Source of the DNA: Granulosicoccaceae bacterium
GTDB taxonomy: Bacteria > Pseudomonadota > Gammaproteobacteria > DAOVJZ01
Length of the DNA: 5,665 nt
Direction: 5' to 3'
Assembly (NCBI GenBank): GCA_030632035.1
Contig: DAOVJZ010000114.1
Span: forward strand, 1-5,665
The notes below the pieces were generated by a model. It was not told the origin of the DNA, searched no databases, and worked only from the letters and a program-made list of their open reading frames with translations. The translations under genes were made by a program, and so were the position numbers. Positions 1-5,437 of this stretch are shown piece after piece. Numbering within the stretch: the stretch's first letter is position 1; each line of letters opens with the position of its first letter.

Positions 1-201
1 GGATAAATTGCTGTTGGCTTTGACAGCATAGCAAACAAGATGAGGGTGATTGCCAAAGGCTTTATCAAATGCATCCCAGTTTTCTTCAATGCCATTGCGT
101 GAATAGACATAACACGGCGTGCCGTGTTGTTGTGCTACTTGTTCAAGATTAGTGGACTCAAAGTAGAGTGCCCCTTCACGTTCTGAAAGGTTTTTCATCA
201 T
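1..201 (-). CDS. lysA: Diaminopimelate decarboxylase LysA, N-terminal part (runs off left edge)
   Basis: PLP-dependent, fold-type III decarboxylase that converts meso-diaminopimelate to L-lysine in the cytoplasm, the last step of lysine synthesis. The 67 residues visible on the minus strand include GTPCYVYSR (27-35) and the family hallmark YAVKANSN (58-65), in which Lys61 is the lysine that forms the Schiff base with PLP. The rest of the barrel and the C-terminal substrate-binding domain lie outside the window. Two ATG codons stand in tandem (199-201 and 196-198); I take the first, though either is possible. The start lies 8 nt after the lptM stop and no strong ribosome binding site precedes it, only purine-rich lptM codons, so it is probably translated from the lptM transcript. 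The order lptM-lysA is typical of gammaproteobacteria, usually followed by dapF, which would lie beyond the edge. Confidence 0.95.
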   Translation of the reverse strand, partial: MMKNLSEREGALYFESTNLEQVAQQHGTPCYVYSRNGIEENWDAFDKAFGNHPHLVCYAVKANSNLS

Positions 202-209
202 GGGATTAA

Positions 210-341
210 TTAACTGGATTTTTTTTCTTTCTTTTGATCATCAGGCAGATACAGTGGGCCTTTTTGGCCACAGCCAGAAATGGTCAGCATGCCAGCTAAA
301 AGCATTATCGCCAGAAAGGTTATGGCTGGACGGATTTTCAT
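210..341 (-). CDS. lptM: LPS translocon maturation chaperone LptM (YifL-type small lipoprotein)
   Basis: A 43-residue outer-membrane lipoprotein. Residues 1-23 form a lipoprotein signal peptide: Lys2 and Arg4, a hydrophobic core, then the lipobox I-S-G-C with Cys24 as the lipidated residue. The mature part opens with [10 protein letters not shown], the conserved motif of the LptM/YifL family, and ends in a short charged tail ([10 protein letters not shown]). In E. coli, LptM binds the LptD-LptE translocon and helps LptD reach its correct disulfide pattern; the same role is inferred here. The reading frame continues upstream to 506, but that longer start would put about 55 residues before the signal peptide. 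The ATG at 339-341 has a good ribosome binding site (GGGGAA, minus strand 353-348) 6 nt away. It heads a probable lptM-lysA operon, divergent from cyaY. The protein is shorter than the E. coli one because of a short tail. Confidence 0.9.
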   Translation of the reverse strand: MKIRPAITFLAIMLLAGMLTISGCGQKGPLYLPDDQKKEKKSS

Positions 342-371
342 TATTAATTCCCCGGGATTTGGTTTTCCAAG

Positions 372-377
372 AGTATA
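372..377 (-). promoter_or_regulatory. Candidate -10 element for the lptM-lysA operon
   Basis: The minus strand reads TATACT here, a 4-of-6 match to the sigma-70 -10 consensus. It would start transcription near 365, leaving a leader of about 24 nt with the lptM ribosome binding site. The -35 position (minus strand 400-395, GTGAGA) is poor and there is no TG extension. A competing TATGAT lies at 419-414 on the same strand. The choice between the two is a guess. Confidence 0.3.
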
Positions 378-436
378 AACCTTTAGCCCACATTTCTCAC
401 TAGGCGGCCGCAAATCATATGCCCTGGAAAAGAAGG

Positions 437-445
437 TGCTACAAT
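437..445 (+). promoter_or_regulatory. Extended -10 promoter for cyaY
   Basis: TGCTACAAT is an extended -10 element: TG at 437-438, one base, then TACAAT at 440-445 (5 of 6 to consensus). No convincing -35 hexamer lies 15-18 nt upstream, which is tolerated by extended -10 promoters. Initiation near 452 gives a leader of about 30 nt before the cyaY ATG. It presumably drives both cyaY and the overlapping esterase gene. Confidence 0.55.
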
Positions 446-464
446 GCGCGGGCTTAAAGTTGAA

Positions 465-478
465 TATTCCCGGGAATA
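465..478. repeat. Perfect 14-bp palindrome overlapping the cyaY ribosome binding site
   Basis: TATTCCCGGGAATA is a perfect two-fold palindrome ending 4 nt before the cyaY start codon. Its right half contains GGGAA (472-476), the only Shine-Dalgarno candidate for cyaY, 6 nt from the ATG. It lies downstream of the predicted transcription start, so it would be in the mRNA leader. It could be an operator or simply a coincidence of the SD sequence. A related sequence, CCCGGGGAAT, lies before lptM on the other strand (356-347). Confidence 0.5.
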
Positions 479-482
479 ACCA

Positions 483-806
483 ATGAACGAAACAGAATTT
501 AACCATCTGGTTGACGATATCCTGATGAAAATTGAGGACGCAGTAGAAGACTGTGGTGTAGATATTGATTATGAAACGGCGGGTGGCGTATTGACCCTTG
601 AGTTCGAAAACGGGACACAGGTGATTTTGAACCGACAGGTACCAGCCAGCCAGATCTGGGTAGCTGCAAAATCAGGCGGTTACCATCTGGATATGGATGA
701 AGACGGGAGTCACTGGTATACCGGCGATAAGGAAGAACTCCATGATCTATTAAATAGAGTGTGTTCGGAACAGTCTGGTACAACAGTGGAATTGGTCTTT
801 GAGTAA
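483..806 (+). CDS. cyaY: Frataxin-like iron-binding protein CyaY
   Basis: Bacterial frataxin of 107 residues, the usual family length. CyaY binds iron through an acidic ridge and modulates iron-sulfur cluster assembly by binding the cysteine desulfurase IscS. The first helix is acidic as expected (Asp11, Asp12, Glu18, Asp19, Glu22, Asp23). The sheet carries the family signature [11 protein letters not shown] (34-44), the N-R-Q turn (50-52), [12 protein letters not shown] (57-68) and a Trp at 78. The protein aligns end to end with my recollection of E. coli CyaY. The ATG at 483 is preceded by GGGAA at 6 nt and an extended -10 promoter. The gene is divergent from lptM, as in E. coli, and its last 8 nt overlap the start of the esterase gene, which suggests co-translation. 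Confidence 0.97.
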   Translation: MNETEFNHLVDDILMKIEDAVEDCGVDIDYETAGGVLTLEFENGTQVILNRQVPASQIWVAAKSGGYHLDMDEDGSHWYTGDKEELHDLLNRVCSEQSGTTVELVFE

Positions 807-1470
807 GGAGAGACTGCCTGCCGTTGAAATGAATCCGGCCGGTGAAGTAAAGAGCAGTATTATCTGGTTACATGGTCTGGGTGCCAGTGGCCACGACTTT
901 GAAGCTATTGTCCCTGAACTGGATATACCTGAATCATTGGGTTTACGTTTTGTTTTTCCTCATGCCCCCGAAATGCCCGTAACTATCAATAATGGTTATG
1001 TCATGCCCGCGTGGTATGACGTAACAAATACCGATTTTGCTCAACAAGAGGATGAAGCCGGTATTTGTGTTTCGGCACAGTTACTTGAAAATATGATTGC
1101 GCATGAAATCGAGCAAGGTGTACCGGAAGAAAAAATTATTCTGGCTGGATTCTCACAAGGCGGTGTTATCGTTTTACATGGCGGATTGAGGTATCAAGAT
1201 AAGTTGGCGGGTATTCTTGCGCTCTCTACTTATTTGCCATTAAGAGAAAAATTACAGCAAGAGCATTCACAAACAAGCAAGACTATTCCCATTATGATGA
1301 TGCACGGCACACAGGATACGATTGTCCCTATTACACTGGCAGAACAATCGCGTGATCATATGGAAAGTTCAGGTCACCAGATAGAGTGGCACAGTTATGA
1401 TATGCCGCATACGGTGTGTAGTGAACAGGTTAGAGATATTGCTGACTGGATAAAAAAAATACTAAAATGA
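799..1470 (+). CDS. Carboxylesterase / phospholipase-family alpha/beta hydrolase
   Basis: A 223-residue serine hydrolase of the phospholipase/carboxylesterase family (PF02230; bacterial EstB-type and eukaryotic acyl-protein thioesterases). The complete triad is visible: Ser119 in GFSQGG (117-122), Asp173 in HGTQDTIVP (169-177) and His204 in DMPHTVC (201-207). The oxyanion-hole segment WLHGLGASGHDF is at 23-34. There is no signal peptide, so it is cytoplasmic. Members hydrolyse short-chain esters or acyl thioesters; the true substrate is unknown. I chose TTG at 799 because it restores the N-terminal strand [10 protein letters not shown] typical of the family, while the first ATG (829) would remove it. 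The start overlaps the cyaY stop by 8 nt. An AAGGAG at 805-810 falls after this TTG and is too close to the CTG at 814, so coupling to cyaY is the likelier way of initiation. The stop is one base from the cyaA stop. Confidence 0.93.
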   Translation: MSKERLPAVEMNPAGEVKSSIIWLHGLGASGHDFEAIVPELDIPESLGLRFVFPHAPEMPVTINNGYVMPAWYDVTNTDFAQQEDEAGICVSAQLLENMIAHEIEQGVPEEKIILAGFSQGGVIVLHGGLRYQDKLAGILALSTYLPLREKLQQEHSQTSKTIPIMMMHGTQDTIVPITLAEQSRDHMESSGHQIEWHSYDMPHTVCSEQVRDIADWIKKILK

Positions 1471-1471
1471 T

Positions 1472-4411
1472 TTACAGGGCACGCATGGCCTTGGAAAGAT
1501 TGTCTTCAATTTGTTTTTTATGTTTCAGGTAGTGCATAGTCTGTATGGATTCAACAGATTCTGCACCAAGTACAGCAGGGGATAAATCAAGATCAGTAAT
1601 ATAAATAGGATAATGTTCTGCACCCTTCCTTTTTTGCACAACGAAACTTGCAACCTGATGATAAATATCCTCACCATGCTCAAGGACAGAAAATTCTTTT
1701 TCATTACAATAAATAGTATAAGCGGGCTTACTATCTTCAGATAAATCACCAATCACCTGTACGGGCAAATAATTGAAAGCTTCAGCAGCACCCTTGCATG
1801 CCTTTTTATTAAGAGATGTTTTTCCAGACTGTGTATCATGAGTGATCTGGAAAAATTCGATGGTAATATTTTTCTCTTCCTTGTTATTGGTATCAAGCAA
1901 AATATTTTTTCTGTTCATAATAGAATTAAAAAACAGGCTGTACTGGTTTAACAATGCATCATCTGTAAAGAAGGATGTATTGTGGTGAAACAGTGATCCC
2001 TTTTCATCCAGAATATAGATATCAACATTCGACCCAGCAACGCGATAAAATAATTGAACAATGCTTTCTTTATTTTGTTTATAGATGAGAGGTAATATTG
2101 TATTTGCCAGCGAGTGTTGATCAATAGTTACCGGACTAAACTTGCGTTGGGTTCCGGAAAGATAATTGATCAATGCAGGATAATTACTTATACGTTCATA
2201 GCGTGGCGTACCATCGATAAAATCAATTGCATAATAATCAGTAGCAACAGTCAGTATATATCTGTTATTTTTAATAGAGTCATCTGTTTTATAACTCTGT
2301 ATGATACTCTCAAATAATTCTTTTACACGATTCGCTATAGGTGTTGCACGATAAGATGTAAAACAGAATGTAGTTACTTCAGGCGTGCTATCTTTTGGAT
2401 TTCCTGACATTAATCTGAGCTGGTTATTAAGCGCATCAATCGGTCCGGTATCACCAGCAAATTTAGATGTCAGTATTTCACCCCAGGTTGTTATGATGAC
2501 CTGATCAATGCTTAAAGCCAGATTCTTGGAACCGCCACCATAGGAAAGAGAATCATTTTTATTACTAATAAGATGTTTGCCCTGATCCATGGTGCCGGTT
2601 AATGGATCCAGACCGATATTAATAAAGAGTAATGATTTTTTAACAGATGCCGCCTTGGCAAAATTTTCTGTTTTTGGTTTTGATATTTTACCTTTTGGAA
2701 AATATTGCACAAATACATCAATGATCTGGTGTAAATCCTTGGTAGAGATCAGCATATTAGGAGATATCAGGCCAATAACCGTTCCCTTGTCTATTAACTT
2801 GTTAAAATGACACCAGGCAATCAGCTCAACCAGACTACGTGCGCGTTTTAACGGATTCAATTGACGTGCTTTATCCTTCTTTACTGTACCACTGTAGATT
2901 AACCAGTTATCTTTTCCTGAACTTGAAGGTGAGTTAATAATCGTGACATGATTTTCAACAAGATTGGATGAGATATCATTATTAATAATTTCAATTTTTC
3001 CGGCTTTACGCTCAAATGATGCATACAACTTGCGACCCAGAATATTCATATCCTGTTGGCTGATCATGGCACTCACACCAGACTCGCGTGCAAAGGTAGA
3101 CAGCATTCTATAACTGTTGGTAAGTTCCTCAATTAATGTTTTTCTTTCTTCACTAACGCGGTGGAACTTCCATGTAGGCCTGTAATCGAGTGTTAGAAGA
3201 TGAGTTTGATCCCAACCCCAACGCTGTACAATTTTTTCCATGACTTCACGACGCCATGGTTTTTCTATTGATGTGTCTTGTGAACTTAATTTTTGATTGA
3301 TCTTGAAATAAAAACATTGTCTTGCCAGTTCCAGACGATTTTCTTCATGACGATTTTTAAGGTACTCTTCCACCTTGTTTACCATCATTATATAAGGGTC
3401 AAGTTCTTCCAGATTTTTTTCACCGCGATGGACAGAGTGTTTGAATCGGTGACTCAATAAGTCCATCTTTGGAAATTCTGAAGAATAGGCTTCCATTAAC
3501 AGAATTTTTAAAACTGATTTATAGGGTGACTCAATACCTTTTGATATTTGCCAGATAGCAGCGCCAAAAAATTCTTCGGGAGGAATGGTGGGTAGACTAC
3601 CAAAGTCAATATATTCCCGTTCAGCAACAGCACCACAATCAATCAGCGCCTGAATATAACCATCATAGCTTGTTTCATATTCGGGTGGGATTAGCCACCA
3701 GATCGGATAACGTCCTGCAATCAAAAGACTGGAGCGATAAAATTCTTCGAGCAACAAATGGTGTTGTGCGGTACCACTACTTTCACTGGAAAGATCCGTT
3801 ACGATACCTTGACGGAAGGTATCTGCATTCATTAAAAAGAAATGTACTTCAAGACCAATTTCATCTGCCCACTTTTCAATAGCAATACATTTTTGTTGTA
3901 ACAGATCCAGTTGTTCTTCATTCAGATCAGGGTCATGACATAACCAGATATCAAAATCACTTTTTTCTGAATAGGCAATTGTGCCACTACTGCCCATCAT
4001 GAACATGGATTGAACTGCCAGATTGAACAAGGCACGCTTTTTAAAATCGAATTTTTTATTCATGGACTTGGCTATTTTGATAGCCGCGTGACTGGGTGAA
4101 TAATCACAGACACCACAAGGCACTTCATCCGAGATATAACCCGGCAATAAGTAATTATTGATATGGAACATGAAAGGCAACAGAGCCAGAAAATCACGCT
4201 GACGTTTAATACGTAATGACTGTTCAGTACGGAAAATACGCTGGCGATTAACGTTAATAAAACGTCGTTTGAGAGAGAGAATTTCCTGTCGATTAAGCGA
4301 TGGAATCATCTGTTTTTGCTTCACTTCTTGCATAAAAGTTCTATCGGCATAATTCTGGAAATCTGCATATAGACTCAAGAATTCTGTGAGCGAAGAGTCA
4401 CAAAAATTCAA
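1472..4411 (-). CDS. cyaA: Class I adenylate cyclase CyaA
   Basis: Makes cAMP from ATP for the CRP regulon; cytoplasmic. The N-terminal half is the catalytic domain of the nucleotidyltransferase fold. LLPGY is at 88-92, and the active-site signature GSSGT (140-144) is followed by SDFDIW (151-156), with Asp152 and Asp154 as predicted metal ligands. Conserved QHHLLLEEFYR (216-226) and ESPYKSVLKILLMEAY (294-309) follow. The C-terminal half matches the regulatory region, including IYILDE (798-803). At 979 residues it is about 130 longer than E. coli CyaA, mostly from a C-terminal extension (about 880-979, including YPIYITDLDL 934-943), known to me from Pseudomonas-type enzymes. The start is uncertain. 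TTG at 4411 is the longest option and lacks a ribosome binding site; ATG at 4333 (residue 27) and ATG at 4309 (residue 35) both keep the family core. The gene is visibly more AT-rich than its neighbours, especially 1850-2100. Confidence 0.95.
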   Translation of the reverse strand: MNFCDSSLTEFLSLYADFQNYADRTFMQEVKQKQMIPSLNRQEILSLKRRFINVNRQRIFRTEQSLRIKRQRDFLALLPFMFHINNYLLPGYISDEVPCGVCDYSPSHAAIKIAKSMNKKFDFKKRALFNLAVQSMFMMGSSGTIAYSEKSDFDIWLCHDPDLNEEQLDLLQQKCIAIEKWADEIGLEVHFFLMNADTFRQGIVTDLSSESSGTAQHHLLLEEFYRSSLLIAGRYPIWWLIPPEYETSYDGYIQALIDCGAVAEREYIDFGSLPTIPPEEFFGAAIWQISKGIESPYKSVLKILLMEAYSSEFPKMDLLSHRFKHSVHRGEKNLEELDPYIMMVNKVEEYLKNRHEENRLELARQCFYFKINQKLSSQDTSIEKPWRREVMEKIVQRWGWDQTHLLTLDYRPTWKFHRVSEERKTLIEELTNSYRMLSTFARESGVSAMISQQDMNILGRKLYASFERKAGKIEIINNDISSNLVENHVTIINSPSSSGKDNWLIYSGTVKKDKARQLNPLKRARSLVELIAWCHFNKLIDKGTVIGLISPNMLISTKDLHQIIDVFVQYFPKGKISKPKTENFAKAASVKKSLLFINIGLDPLTGTMDQGKHLISNKNDSLSYGGGSKNLALSIDQVIITTWGEILTSKFAGDTGPIDALNNQLRLMSGNPKDSTPEVTTFCFTSYRATPIANRVKELFESIIQSYKTDDSIKNNRYILTVATDYYAIDFIDGTPRYERISNYPALINYLSGTQRKFSPVTIDQHSLANTILPLIYKQNKESIVQLFYRVAGSNVDIYILDEKGSLFHHNTSFFTDDALLNQYSLFFNSIMNRKNILLDTNNKEEKNITIEFFQITHDTQSGKTSLNKKACKGAAEAFNYLPVQVIGDLSEDSKPAYTIYCNEKEFSVLEHGEDIYHQVASFVVQKRKGAEHYPIYITDLDLSPAVLGAESVESIQTMHYLKHKKQIEDNLSKAMRAL

Positions 4412-4452
4412 ATTATTTTTTGTTTCAAATAGTTACAAAAAACCATAGTGAA

Positions 4453-4466
4453 TTGACAAGAATCAA
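4453..4466. promoter_or_regulatory. FNR/Anr-like operator upstream of cyaA
   Basis: TTGACAAGAATCAA matches the FNR/Anr consensus TTGAT-N4-ATCAA at 9 of 10 defined positions. It is centred about 48 bp upstream of the longest cyaA start and about 165 bp from the GGDEF-gene start, so it is more likely to act on cyaA. No CRP-type TGTGA-N6-TCACA dyad is seen in the same intergenic region. Whether an FNR-family protein binds here cannot be told from the window. Confidence 0.4.
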
Positions 4467-4479
4467 TAGTAATTACAGC

Positions 4480-4485
4480 TTTATA
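4480..4485 (-). promoter_or_regulatory. Candidate -10 element for cyaA
   Basis: The minus strand reads TATAAA, 5 of 6 to the sigma-70 -10 consensus, about 70 bp upstream of the longest cyaA start. The matching -35 position (TCCCAG) is poor. If used, transcription would start near 4473, placing the FNR-like dyad just downstream of the start site, a repressing position. This is weak evidence in AT-rich DNA. Confidence 0.25.
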
Positions 4486-4571
4486 GGACTAGATTAACCA
4501 ACCTGGGACATGGAAAGTTTTTCTAAAGGTTTTGCCCCGGCGCCCGCTTTATAAGGAGTAATGCAAGGGAA

Positions 4572-4600
4572 TTGGCACCATACAACGACAACAATATTAT
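4572..4600 (+). promoter_or_regulatory. Sigma-70 promoter for the PAS/GGDEF gene
   Basis: TTGGCA (4572-4577) and TATTAT (4595-4600) are separated by exactly 17 bp, giving a strong vegetative promoter. The predicted start near 4607 leaves a leader of about 18 nt that contains the ribosome binding site AAGGGG (4614-4619), 5 nt from the ATG. It is the best promoter in the window. Confidence 0.65.
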
Positions 4601-4624
4601 AAGTTATTGTAATAAGGGGAAAAA

Positions 4625-5437
4625 ATGGCAACACATCCGGATCTGATGTTATCTTCACAGGCACTGAAATCAGCACCACTGGCTATGCTTATGGTGGATG
4701 GCTCAGGGCGTATTACGTGGGCAAATGATAAATTGGCCGCAATTTTGGGCGTATCGCTGGAGTCACTGCTCGGAAATGGTGATGATAAGCTGGTGCATAT
4801 GTGCCTGAAACGCCTGCTTTCAGACGATGAAGTCATCGCCCTGCCTACAATTAATGGAAACCCAGAATGTTGGCTCAAATGCTGGGTTCAGGATATGCCA
4901 GAACAGACCGGCAAGGCTCAGTTGCGTTATTTCGCCGATGTCTCTGAATATATTCGAACCAAGGATCCGGTAACTGGTTTGCTGAATCAGCGCTCACTGG
5001 TGCAAGGTCTGGATCCTCAGGTTTCTCGCAGTCGCCGTTATAACAATCCACTGTCGGTTGTGGCCATGCAGCTGGATGGTATCGAGGACATGGATGATCG
5101 CTATGGTAGTTCCACCCGCAAACGGGTATTGGTTGCGATTGGTCAATTATTAAAAGATCAAATGCGCTGGGCAGATTTGATTGCCCATACCGAAGAGGAT
5201 GAATTTATTTTTGTTTTACCTGAAACCAGAAAAGATGATGCAAGCAAACTGGTAACCAAGGTAAATGAACACCTGCTTAAAATGGATGTGGTGACTGATA
5301 ACGGTGACCCGATTGAATTGATTCCGCACTTCGGTGTGGCAGAATGGAAAAAGGGTGATGATGTTAACTTGTTATTGTCACGCGCAAGTGATGCGTTGAA
5401 GACAGGAAGTGGCGCAGAAGTTATTCGAATGAATTAA
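4625..5437 (+). CDS. PAS domain protein with degenerate GGDEF domain (probable c-di-GMP-binding or structural)
   Basis: A 270-residue soluble protein without membrane segments. Residues about 12-110 look like a PAS sensor domain (APLAMLMVDGSGRITWAND, 17-35). DPVTGLLNQRSL (114-125) is the D-x-LTGLxNR entry motif of GGDEF domains, which fill the rest. The signature itself is EEDEF (190-194), so both glycines of GG(D/E)EF are replaced by Glu. The upstream metal/GTP loop reads LDGIEDMDDRYG (150-161): the first Asp (151) is kept, but the usual D-x-D-x-F-K-x-x-N-D pattern is shortened and lacks F, K and N. Diguanylate cyclase activity is therefore unlikely. RWAD (181-184), exactly five residues before the signature, is an intact RxxD inhibitory-site motif, so c-di-GMP binding is possible. 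It is divergent from cyaA and ends directly against the next gene. Confidence 0.88.
   Translation: MATHPDLMLSSQALKSAPLAMLMVDGSGRITWANDKLAAILGVSLESLLGNGDDKLVHMCLKRLLSDDEVIALPTINGNPECWLKCWVQDMPEQTGKAQLRYFADVSEYIRTKDPVTGLLNQRSLVQGLDPQVSRSRRYNNPLSVVAMQLDGIEDMDDRYGSSTRKRVLVAIGQLLKDQMRWADLIAHTEEDEFIFVLPETRKDDASKLVTKVNEHLLKMDVVTDNGDPIELIPHFGVAEWKKGDDVNLLLSRASDALKTGSGAEVIRMN

Noticed and set aside
342..506. Upstream extension of the lptM frame to a start at 506
   Set aside because: It would put about 55 residues before a clear lipoprotein signal peptide and would overlap cyaY antisense; the ATG at 341 has its own ribosome binding site.
499..783. Open frame of 94 codons on the minus strand across cyaY
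   Set aside because: It is a shadow of the well-conserved cyaY coding strand, with no recognisable domain and no ribosome binding site of note.
1472..4411. cyaA as horizontally acquired because of its lower G+C
   Set aside because: Its neighbourhood with cyaY and lptM is the ancestral gammaproteobacterial one and no mobile-element traces flank it; relaxed composition in a long, fast-evolving gene explains the bias better.
4530..4556. GC-rich stretch (GCCCCGGCGCCCGC) as a terminator hairpin
   Set aside because: Apart from the 6-bp GGCGCC palindrome there is no stem of useful length and no T-tract on either strand, and it lies between two divergent genes where no terminator is needed.
4571..4588. 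Sigma-54 promoter suggested by TTGGCAC
   Set aside because: The -12 half should read TTGC about 5 bases after TGGCAC; here it reads AACG. The same bases form a good sigma-70 -35 with a 17-bp spacer.
4597..4878. Minus-strand open frame of 93 codons over the start of the PAS/GGDEF gene
   Set aside because: It has no domain features and lies antisense to a well-supported gene; also true of the shorter minus-strand frame at 4494-4679.
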